Below are positions 55,501-64,000 of a stretch of 64,000 nt of DNA, piece after piece. The notes under the pieces are model-generated. The model did not search any database and was not told the DNA's origin. It saw only the letters and a program-made list of their open reading frames with translations. Location: contig JAYESD010000004.1 of assembly GCA_036927565.1 (NCBI GenBank), forward strand, positions 94,864,942 to 94,928,941. The letters are read 5' to 3'. Position numbers and translations under genes: made by a program. The stretch's first letter is position 1; every line of letters starts with the position of its first letter. The stretch comes from Tuctoria greenei. Its lineage: Eukaryota > Streptophyta > Magnoliopsida > Poales > Poaceae.

Positions 55501-57508
55501 TTATCACTTAATTAGGTTTACTTCTCAATGAGTTTGTTAAACTTCATTGGTCGACTTCTAAGTCGTGACCTTCTTTGTTACACACTCCAATCATACTCAA
55601 GCTTCGATGTCCCCCCTTGATTCCTTAACCATTCTTACACTATTCAGTCCAGCACTTCCACACCAGTCAGTCTCAGCTTTCTCGAGTGGCATAGCTCCAA
55701 GTGTTAAGTGAATAATGGCAATACATGCTTTCATTGGACCTGTCAATTTACAACTCGACACTACTATGACCACTTGACTTATTCATAGTTTCTCCACCCA
55801 TCTGAGACATACCTAATCTTCCTAGTCAAGCCTCTTCTTCTTAAGGTTTTTATAACTCGTTGAGTCCATTATTAGATTACCTTAATTACTTATATGCATA
55901 TCATGTCGATAGGAACGTGATGATAGGTGATCAACGAGAAGTTTCTCTTGGAGGAGAATGCCGAGGAGTTCCAACTTCAAGATTCAATGGCGGATTCTCC
56001 GGAGGAAGATTAGGCCATAACAACTGACAGTGCTATAGAGTCGCAAAAAAGGCAAGACCCGGTTTGCATTTAAGAAATCTTGCAAAGTTTTCATTTAAAC
56101 ACACTATATGGATGAGATGTATTGTCCATTAGGTCTTGTGCAATGAAATCCACTTGCATGACCAGAATAATCCAAGAGAGTGGTTTGGGTAGATTAATAC
56201 TCCACATTTCAATATGCTATGCTTAATGTCTATTTGGAAGAAACGATAGAAGTCGAGAGGTTGGAACCTTCTCACGAGACTAGCACTTGGTTTACAGTGG
56301 ATTGGAATTATGAGATTAATTGTGATGATTTCCTTTAATAAATTGGAGACCGGGCAGGAGCATAGGATGCAGCAGGACATGGTCCTGGCTGCGTATTCCT
56401 GCTTGTGTCGATTAAGGCCCGTCTCGTGCTTGGCCCTGTTCGACAAGTTTGAACTGTACCGAGTGCATACTGGCTATATGGAACCCAGTAAACCGATGTA
56501 CCTTGAGAATTCTATGTTGGAACCTTTTCAATCGGCTTAAGTTGTCGATTGTTAGTACAATGGGAGGTAACTCACTCATGAACATCTCACATCGGAGGTG
56601 CACCTTGAGGGGAGCTCACTGTTTGGGTCGATCGAACTATTTCGATGTGGTTGAATCTAGGGAAAGGTGGCTGCGTGCAACGTCAGTGGAGGGTGCCGTT
56701 GCAACTCCGAGTATGGGCGTACGTGTCGTGCAGTCCAGGTGTCTACTGGTTGCAATCACCGTTGCTCGCGGTTCTTTGAGCATACTTGGACACTAAGTCT
56801 TGACATAGTAAATACTGAAGAAACCAGAAGAATATGATGTATTGAATTACAATTGCTTTGCGACCTTGTTTGTCTTAGAGATAGTACAATTAAAAGTTTA
56901 CAGTTTCCAAATACTTATCCTGGAATAGCATTATGTGCTTTGGGCATGTCATATCATCGACAAAGCGTTTCTTGTTTCATTGTGGAGTCTATGATGTGCC
57001 ATGCCTGAAGAATGTCATTTGCTACTTAAAACATGACTATAAGGATCCACTTGTAGGCGAGTCATTTATGCTATTCCTTACCTATGCTTAGTATTCACCC
57101 CTGCATATGTCTAGTGAGACGGGTTAGTCTTGCTGAGCCTTATGCTCACGTTTGCGCTTTAACAATTTTTCAGGTATTAGGTTTATTTCTGCTGTTCAGG
57201 TTGTACATGAGATCTCGAGGTGTCGAGATAAATCTCATGTGAACCACGCCACTGCTGAATGTTCTTCATGTTGCTAGTGAGAAGCGTCCTAGGGCATGGA
57301 CGTCTTCTCTCCTACTTAATTAAGTGAGATTATGAGTATATATTTTCCGCTGCATGTGTACTTCTATTGTACACTATTTTGTAAACTCTGTTTAAGATGA
57401 AATGAAAACTTTATATGTTTTGGTTTCCTTTTCATGTGTGCTGTTAGGTGCCGCATCGCACGGCACCACCCAATGAGATCTTTTGACGCCGGGACTTCGG
57501 TCCCCATA
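52516..57508 (+). repeat. Right giant LTR (4993 bp)
   Basis: It starts TGTAAAAGC at 52516 and ends GTCCCCATA at 57508, where the final CA of the left LTR has become TA. It is about 96 bp longer than the left LTR because of indels, some in the GC-rich island. That island spans about 53100-54150 here. Confidence 0.92.
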
Positions 57509-57513
57509 TTGTA
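57509..57513. other. Target-site duplication, right (TTGTA)
   Basis: TTGTA directly follows the right LTR, identical to 42743-42747. Confidence 0.9.
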
Positions 57514-58311
57514 TCGCCGGGTCGACAGTGGAGCAGAGGCACAAGTGAAAAACAGGGGAACTGGCGGCCGTGTTTGAGCTCGGTACTGCTTCGGGGTGGC
57601 TCAGCTGCGCATGAAAATCATCACACAGTTGCGCAAGATGTTGATGAGTGAGGAGAGGCAAAGAAAACTGATCAAAACCGATTGTACAAGATTGATTTCG
57701 GTCAGAAAATGAAGAACACGGGGCTGTTCGAGTTTCTGGGTCAAGAACGGGAGCAGAGCAAGCTTTTTCACCTCTGGTGTTTATATGAAGATGAAAAGGA
57801 GGCCAGGGACGTGGCAAGCTGTGAAGATGCAGAGAAAACAGAGGAGTCCATGACAGGTGGGTCCCACTGCTGTGCATCATCATCTACTCTCTGGACAGTA
57901 AATTTCCCTCACAAAGATTCATCCAAAATTGCTAGATATTTGTGGAAAGGCCAAATTGAATGTGGAGAATTTGATTCTGAATTCAAATTATTGATTTGAC
58001 CAAGTTTCATTTGAATTTAAACATGAATTTAAATATGAGTGGAATTCAATGTAGCCATTGAATTAAATAGTAAACTTTCTTCAAAAATTAAGGAAGTTTG
58101 CAGCAAGACTATTTGATATATTTGGATTCCAATGGTCAACTAAAATCTTCATGTTATACTCATTTGAACAGTAGTTAAGTTTATTTTTTTGAATTCTCTC
58201 TTTTGAAGTTTGAATTATTTTTTTTCTCATTTCCTTTTTATTTCTTTTTATCATTCAAAAATTTCAGTCCTTCTAACTGAAGTTTGCACTATGAAAATTA
58301 GGGCTTTTACA
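57514..58311 (-). repeat. L-minus 5' LTR, second part
   Basis: It continues the LTR broken at 42747 and ends GGGCTTTTACA at 58311, the complement of the L LTR start TGTAAAAGCCC. The segment 57980-58030 (CAAGTTTCATTTGAATTT) matches the complement of 43200-43250 in the giant LTR, in the right relative place. The minus frame 57392-57883 crosses the insertion boundary and is not a gene. Confidence 0.78.
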
Positions 58312-60829
58312 GTTTTCAACCAAAATCAAGCAAGGCAGAGATGTTTGCTTCCTTTATTTCTTACCTTGTTCTTCCTTGTTGTCTACCGCAGCTCCCTGAA
58401 TTCTTTCGTAGCCAGTTCAAGTGTTCCCGGCGCAGGAATCGTCAGTTTCGTGGCTGCCAAGCGCGAACCGCGTCTGTTGCGCCGCTAGCGCATCGTCGCC
58501 CTGCTGTTGCGGCCTGCCAAAGCTTGAACCAAGGCTACCAACAGAAGCTCAACACCTTCCTCTTCATTTCTCCCAAGCAGCGCGCCTCTATTCAAAGACT
58601 ATCCAGTGAATCAAGGAAAAACGTCCATGGATGATCTCTTCGACCACTGCACACAAATCGGTAAAATTACTCTTCTACTGTCCATCCCCTCCCATTCCAT
58701 TTAATCCAGAGCATATAGACCTCCTTGTGATCCTCCCGGAGCAGGTGGTGTGGAGTTTGACCCTGGGATCCATTTGAAAATCATTTAGAATTCTTATGTT
58801 AAATTGAAAGTTCATAATAGTCCTTTTTCCTTAAATCAAATTAAATTAGATTGTATTTGATTCTTTCAATCCTTGTTGTGAGATCAGCTGAAACTTCTAT
58901 AAGGCCCCTTGCAAGCCTTGAGCCTCCTTTGACTTATACGATCTCCACCTAGTAATTGCTCAAATCATGAATTGCCATATGTTTCATACGAAGCATTTAG
59001 AAATCCTATCTCCTAATTCAAATTTGAATTAGTGGGATCCTGTCCACTTGAATTAAGAGTACATAATATATTCTTTTGAGTTCCTGCACAATAATTGAAC
59101 TCTCTGTTGACTCGGTAAAGTTAGTCCTCGTTCAAATACTAAGTACATTTTGTCATGTATTTATGCATTCCCATCTCGGTAGAAAACTTGAGGAATGAAG
59201 ATCGATTAGGAGCGTCATATGGAGGAGAAGGGGAGCAACCTAGATCTTGCTGCAAGCAATCTCTACTCCGGAGCAGCAGCAAGGACACTTGAAGAATGGC
59301 GTCGACTCGAAGCTTCATCATAAGATCAAAGGCTAACTATTATTGATGTTTGCTTAGTCGAAACCCTAGGCAAGCCCCGGTTTGCATTTAATTGCCTTTA
59401 TAAAATTTTTCTTTTCTATACACTATATGTATGAGGTATGTATTGTGCATTAGGTCAGGTTTCGATGATACTCCATAAGCATGACCAAATATTCCTTAGA
59501 GTGGTTGGGTAGGACATTACTCCATCGTATTATATTGCTATGCCAATGTTTTAGTGGAATTGGTAGAAGTCGAGTGGTTGGAATCCACTCGCAAGACAAA
59601 GAATAGGGTTCACATGGATTTGGTTTGAGAATGGTTTATGAATCTCGATATTAGACCGGGCAGCAGAGTAGGAAGTAGCAGGACGTGGTCCTAGGTGTGT
59701 AGCCCTGCCTGTGTCGATTGAGGACCGATCCGTGTGCGGTCCTGCTGCACAAGTTTGAGCTGTACCGGATGCATACTGGTATATGGGAGCCAGGAAACTG
59801 ACATAACTCGGGCACACTCGCGTCGAAACATATACTTTGGTTCCTTGGGGGAAAGACGACAAGAGGTGGAAATCTGCTAGGGGGCAACTCCAACGTGTCA
59901 GTGTAGTGGACCTTCTGTGAGTATCATAGAACTAGTTCGGTGTTGGGATGACAGGTGAAAAGTAGCTACATGCGACATAGAGAGAACCGCACCAATGTGG
60001 CTTCCTTGCTGGCGTATGTGTCATTCATTCCGGGTTGTTATTGATTGCAATCACCATCGCTCGTTGTTATAGACTGAGCATACTTGTACACTACGCCGTG
60101 ACGTAAAAATAAGGAGTAGTTGGAATATTATGAATTTGCTTCAATGATTATAATACTTTATTGCAACTTGTATGGCTTAGGAGTAGCACAATTTAATTTA
60201 TCTTTCCAAGACTATTAATTTGTATGCAGCCTCTGCAACTTTGGGCATGTACCATCGTAGACGAAGTGTTTCTTTTTTTATTGCAGAGTTTATGATGTGC
60301 CATGCTCATGGAGTGCACATCTGCAATTGAAAATATGAATGTAAGGATTTACTATTACGTGAGTCCTTTATGCAATTCGGCTTTCCTATGTTTAGAGATT
60401 TTGCATGTAGAGTTCCATATTTAGGTGAGACGGTTAAGTCTTGCTGAGCCTTCGTGCTAACAATTGCTATATATGTGGTTTTGCAAGTAATAGTTTAACT
60501 GCAGCTATGGTGGTTTCTCATGAAACCTCAAACTTTCCGATGTGTATGCCTCATGAGAGACTTCACCGCTGCTTTATCTTCTTCGTTTTGATAGTGAGAA
60601 GCGCCCACGGGCATGGACGTCTTCTCTTGCCTTAGATAGGTTGAGTGTTTGAGTATATTCTTTCCGCTGCTTATGTACTCCTTATGTACACTATGTTGTA
60701 AACTCGATTATCTTCTGAAATAATTTTTTTTATGTTTCACGTATTCTTTTAGTGTGTGCTGTTGTGTGTCATATTGCATGGTACCACCCAATGTGATTCC
60801 AGGAATGTTGGAACCCCGGTGCCCAAACA
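58312..60829 (+). repeat. L3: partial L-family LTR, plus orientation
   Basis: From about 59365 it aligns with the end part of the giant LTR (AGCCCCGGTTTGCATTTAA, as at 46197) through to the CACGGCACCACCCAAT-like block and the end CCCAAACA at 60829. The earlier part, 58312-59340, is only loosely similar and includes a GC-rich piece (58430-58520). No primer site follows, so it is a solo or truncated LTR. No gene is seen. Confidence 0.65.
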
Positions 60830-61393
60830 GTGCTGCCACGTGGACTCTGCCTCTCCAACGGGAAGGACTCTGGGATCTCTATTTGTCCAGAAATGGCACG
60901 GACATTCAAGGTAGAAAACTAGCAGTTTCAAGACCTAATTTAAGCGTCATTAATTCTACATTAATGATGCACAATTAGGAGGGCGTTCTTGTGTGGTAAC
61001 GTCACCATCAGGGCATGTTAATATATGATAAATCACTATTAAGTGTCTTAGATCGTGTAAAAGGTGCTTAATAGCCCGGGGCCACCTGTCGGGCCACGGC
61101 TTCACTGTAACAGCCAAACCTTGACATATAAAATGTCTACGCCGCATGGTAGAACTAAGTCTCTCAAGATGAGGCATACGCTTTCAAGCATACTGACTCA
61201 GGTTCAGTAACACCTAATACAACACACGAAACCCCCGTGCAGTAGGGTATTACGCTCAGGCGGCCCAAATAATGTAAAAATCTCCGTGTCACCTTGTTCT
61301 TGAGTTATTCGAGTTACGCCCCTCCTAAAAAAGAACTTCCACGGACTACTTCCTAGTAGTATCGGATGAAGTATCGATTGCACAATTTGATAT
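60830..61393 (+). repeat. Tat-C 5' LTR, 5' truncated
   Basis: It is the reverse complement of Tat-B LTR sequence. For example GTAGGGTATTACGCTCAGGC at about 61242 matches inverted 26613-26633. It starts at a GTGCTGCCACGTGGA block and has lost the first roughly 200 bases of the LTR. Confidence 0.82.
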
Positions 61394-61413
61394 TTGACGC
61401 GACAGGTAGAGGG
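61394..61413 (+). other. Tat-C primer-binding site, decayed
   Basis: TTGACGCGACAGGTAGAGGG aligns with the Tat-A and Tat-B sites with a few changes. Confidence 0.7.
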
Positions 61414-61448
61414 CTGCTCAAGGCTTTTAAGATAAAAAATGGTGGACT

Positions 61449-62779
61449 ATGTTGCTGATTACTCTTGACCAGATGCACGGGCTAGAGGAGGAAATGAAGC
61501 TGGCGACAACTCTCACCGTCTTGGTGCTGACCCCACCGGAGATCCATGAGCTGGTGCAAGCCATCAGCCTGGAAACAAACACCACAAACTGCTGCAGCAG
61601 CAGCCGCTGCTCGGATGCAGGACGGTGCCTTCGTGTAAGTTACCAAATCGACCTCAAATCCAGAGAACGCGTAGATTGCAACACGGGCTCTTCTCCAGTG
61701 TCCACATGCTTCAGATGCACCTCCAACAGTGCTATAGCAGTGGCGCAATGATGTCGACCATTTGGTTGCCACCGCGACCACGACACTCAACAATCCGCAG
61801 GAGCCCGAGTCTAGGCTGGTGCCAACACGCAACAAGACCTTGTCGCGACGACTTGGTCTTGTGCCGTCATAGAGGAGACATGTGCCACTGCATCACTCAA
61901 CGTACCGCACTCCTTTGATGGCTCGCCGCACTGACATGGTGTCCACGCTGCCAACTGGAGGCCTCAGGGCGGAGCTTAGCCGCTGCTACGCAGAGCAAGA
62001 TGGTCAAGTCACCACCGAGTGTAATCACGAGAGGCGACACATCCTAGAGGCACATTCTCCTCTAGTAGCAGGTGGTGGTTGTGCAGCGCTTGCACCAAAC
62101 CTTCGCATGGTAGAGTGGTCACCCAAGTTCCGGCCTCACTTGCCGGAGAAGTATGACAGGACTGTCAACCCTGTCGAATTCCTACAAATCTACTCAACCG
62201 CCATCCACGCTGCTGGAGGGAATGAAGTTGTCATCCACGCTGCTGGAGGGAATGCAGTTGTCATCCACCATCTACTCAACCGCCATCCACGCTGCTGGAG
62301 GTACAACTACTTCCCAGTTGCCTTGACTGAAACTGCCCGATCATGATTCATGAGCTTACCACCCAAACTCAATCTATAGCTGGGGAGGGCTATGCCGTTT
62401 GTTCACTGCCAACTTCGGGAGTTCCTATACTTGCCCTGGCATTGAGCTGGATCTTTTTGTCATACAACAAAATTCGGGAGAGTCAGTGCGCTCATTCATC
62501 CAACGGTTCTCCCAGGTTCGGAACACTATTCCTTCTATCTCGAATGATTCTGTCATTGTTTCCTTGCGACATGGCGTAATGGACAAGAAGATGCTGGAGA
62601 AGCTAGCCAAGAAGAACATCCATGATGTTATGGAGCTCTTCAGCCTAGCAGACAAATGCGCCGGAGCTGCTGAAGGGCGTGACTGGCACTCCAAACAACC
62701 GCGGAGGCAAGAGCGCCATCTGCTTCTATGGCAGGAACCACTGCCTACAGCAGTGGTAAAAAGAAGAACAAGAATATAG
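61449..62779 (+). pseudogene. Tat-C gag, broken
   Basis: The first part (61449-61751) is weakly related to the start of Tat-B gag and is frame-broken. The frame 61882-62346 has the conserved SPKFRPHLPEKYDRTVNPVE and FLQIYSTAIHAAGGNEVV, then local duplications and YFPVALTETARS. A stop and frameshift lead to 62399-62779 with FVIQQNSGESVRSFIQRFSQ and MDKKMLEKLAKKN, matching Tat-B 25569-25166. Gag would form the particle around the element RNA. Compared with Tat-B it has extra 10-residue repeats and no zinc knuckle that I can see. Confidence 0.82.
62202..62301 (+). repeat. In-frame local duplications in Tat-C gag
   Basis: A 30-bp unit beginning CATCCACGCTGCTGGAGGG is at 62202 and 62232, and a 31-bp piece (ATCTACTCAACCGCCATCC...) from about 62189 returns at about 62270. 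The frame is regained at YFPVAL. Confidence 0.85.
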
Positions 62780-63376
62780 GTGGAAAAAATAAGCCACTTG
62801 CCGGTGCACCTACATCTGTTGTCGCAACGTCTCCAGGTGGCCAGGGGCCATGCCCCAACAAGCGACCTCGATCGTCATCTAATGAGGGCGAACAGCAAGA
62901 AGTGATGTACGATCCACAACACCTCCAGTCACAGCCTCAAGGACTGTCGTGGGGTCAAGAGGCTGGCATAATGTGTCCAACAAAAGCGCCGAGAAGATCC
63001 ATTCTTCCGTCAACAGAAAGGTAAACAGAGGGTCGATGAAGCTCCAGGGAGTAGGAGTTGGGCTTCCAAGATGCTAAGAAGGTATTAAAGGCAGTCTACA
63101 ACAATGTCGATGACTCGGACACCAGCTCCAACAACGAGCAAAGGAGGACTCTCCATATGATGTTTGGAGGGTCGTGGGACAGTACTTCCCAGCGCGTGGT
63201 GAAAACATTGCGTCGAGAGGTAGCTGTTGTAGCTCCCATCGTCAAGGCAGAGCCCCATCAGAAGTGGATGGACACTCTGATCACCTTCAACGCCTCCAAC
63301 TGCCCCAAGAACTTGGCAAGAGCTGAGCAACTTCTGCTTATTGTTTCTAGGACCATGAACAACTTGCAATTATTCC
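62780..63376 (+). pseudogene. Tat-C gag end and start of protease region
   Basis: A Lys/Ser/Pro-rich linker (62728-63024, GKKKNKNIGGKNKPLAG) is followed after a frame change by 63058-63376 with GFQDAKKVL, HMMFGGSWDSTSQRVVKTLRR (first part within the residue limit) and the block ending MNNLQLF, which corresponds to INNIQLH just before the protease active site of Tat-B. The active-site Asp itself is lost to the K3 insertion at 63377. Confidence 0.8.
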
Positions 63377-64000
63377 CGTAGGATTGAAGAGCACATAAAT
63401 ATCTACCATAGGAGGGGGTGAATGGTAGATTTAATATTTTTCAGTAGAAACAACGAAAACCCCTCGGCAAAAAATCAATCTGATAAGAAACTGCATGTGT
63501 AATCTGTTTTCAACGTGTCCAACCATGACAAAACAAGTGTAGATTGTAGAAACTCAAGTCACGGAACTACTGCAACAAGAATCATGTTAAAACACTAAGT
63601 AGAAATTGAGATATGATCAAAAGACTAAACGAAGGTCAATCTGTTCTACCCGTTTTAAAAATAGATCTACAACACTGCAGAGAAACCATGTAGATCAGAA
63701 ACCACAGATAGAATAACCATGAAATTTTCACATATGATAGCTACAACCCAAAAAGAATCACGTTGATTGGATCTGTAAAACTCGCGTTATAATCAAAACT
63801 CGAGCCAACGTCGTGTTGTTCAAAAACTCGACGAGAAAGACTTGACGAAAACAAGTCAAACAAACAAGGCACAAAAGTTCCTCTAAAACTACAATATTTA
63901 TTCAATAGAACACAAGAGGAACAGCCCAAAGTCGTCTTACAACGAGCTCTGGCATCCCTTGCTTATATAACCAGACCTAAGGCCAACCCAATCCAAACTA
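63377..64000 (-). repeat. K3 LTR (minus orientation, runs off the window)
   Basis: It starts CGTAGGATTG on the plus strand, the complement of the K end (CAATCCTACG, where K1 and K2 read GATCCTACA). It continues inverted through the C-run (here GGAGGGGGTGAATGGTAGA) to the TATA box at 63963-63969. Everything to the right of that is outside the window. Confidence 0.82.
63963..63969 (-). promoter_or_regulatory. TATA box of K3
   Basis: TATATAA on the minus strand within GTTATATAAGCAAGGG, as in K1 and K2. Confidence 0.65.

Larger units (their letters stand above)
42748..57508 (+). mobile_element. Complete giant-LTR non-autonomous element (LARD-like), 14.76 kb
   Basis: Two direct LTRs (42748-47644 and 52516-57508) flank a 4871-bp interior that has a primer site at one end and a polypurine tract at the other. 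A perfect 5-bp target duplication frames the whole. No gag, protease, RT, RNase H or integrase motif is visible in any frame of the interior, whose frames are all short. This layout is that of LARDs (large retrotransposon derivatives) known from Triticeae, which depend on enzymes from other elements. Membership of a described LARD family cannot be decided here. It inserted into the LTR of a related L element in the opposite orientation. Confidence 0.9.
60830..63376 (+). mobile_element. Tat-C: partial Tat-lineage element, plus strand
   Basis: It comprises a truncated LTR, primer site, gag and the beginning of the protease region, collinear with Tat-B in the opposite orientation. The left end is joined to the L3 terminus and the right end is cut by the K3 LTR. 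Confidence 0.85.

Noticed and set aside
57392..57883. Minus-strand 163-codon frame as a gene
   Set aside because: It spans the border of the right giant LTR, the target duplication and the L-minus LTR, so it is a chance fusion.

Overview
This window is a pile of nested plant LTR retrotransposons; I found no host gene, tRNA, rRNA or CRISPR. The organism is almost certainly a grass (Poaceae). The grounds are three Tat-lineage Ty3/Gypsy elements (RIRE2/Grande type, with a duplicated RNase H and an intron-containing antisense ORF), initiator-tRNA-Met primer sites, chromovirus-like Gypsy copies and LTRs nearly 5 kb long. Nesting of this density is typical of pericentromeric or intergenic DNA in a large grass genome. 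I cannot name the genus. All coding sequences seen are broken by stops or frameshifts.

Layout. (1) 1-7828: minus-strand Tat element 'Tat-A'. Its left LTR is cut by the window edge. Gag-protease-RT are deleted, so the primer site abuts the integrase, but the plus-strand antisense ORF is kept. It sits inside the leader of (2) 7829-16120: plus-strand non-autonomous Gypsy copies ('P' family). These have a gag-like start, an unrecognised ORF and a pol-tail remnant, and they include an exact 1157-bp tandem triplication that contains the LTR. The segment ends in an inverted LTR fragment. (3) 16121-27341: minus-strand 'Tat-B' with gag, protease, RT, two RNase H domains, integrase, convergent antisense ORF, primer site and one LTR. 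(4) 27342-30500: unassigned repeat DNA and an LTR ('K1') with an AGCTCCGG array. (5) 30501-37835: minus-strand autonomous-type Gypsy element 'G', the likely partner of the P family, with a second pol-tail copy beyond its 5' LTR. (6) 37836-39228: second K LTR. (7) 39229-58311: a minus-strand 'L' element whose LTR is split by a complete 14.76-kb L-family element (42748-57508), with LTRs of 4897 and 4993 bp, TTGTA target duplications and no gag-pol. This is a LARD-like giant-LTR non-autonomous element. (8) 58312-60829: partial L LTR. (9) 60830-63376: plus-strand 'Tat-C' (LTR, primer site, gag, start of protease), cut by a third K LTR on the minus strand (63377-64000).

How the parts relate. G carries the enzymes that P lacks, and the two share leader, gag start, pol tail, LTR end and primer site, so P was probably mobilised in trans. 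Both intact Tat 3' regions (A and B) have pol and a spliced antisense ORF converging on a 1.3-kb spacer. Each spacer holds two copies of a hairpin whose loop and inner stem are conserved while the outer stem changes with complementarity kept. That hairpin, the unknown P-family ORF, the giant-LTR element and the nascent tandem array are the observations most worth following up. All boundaries and homologies were read by eye without database searches.
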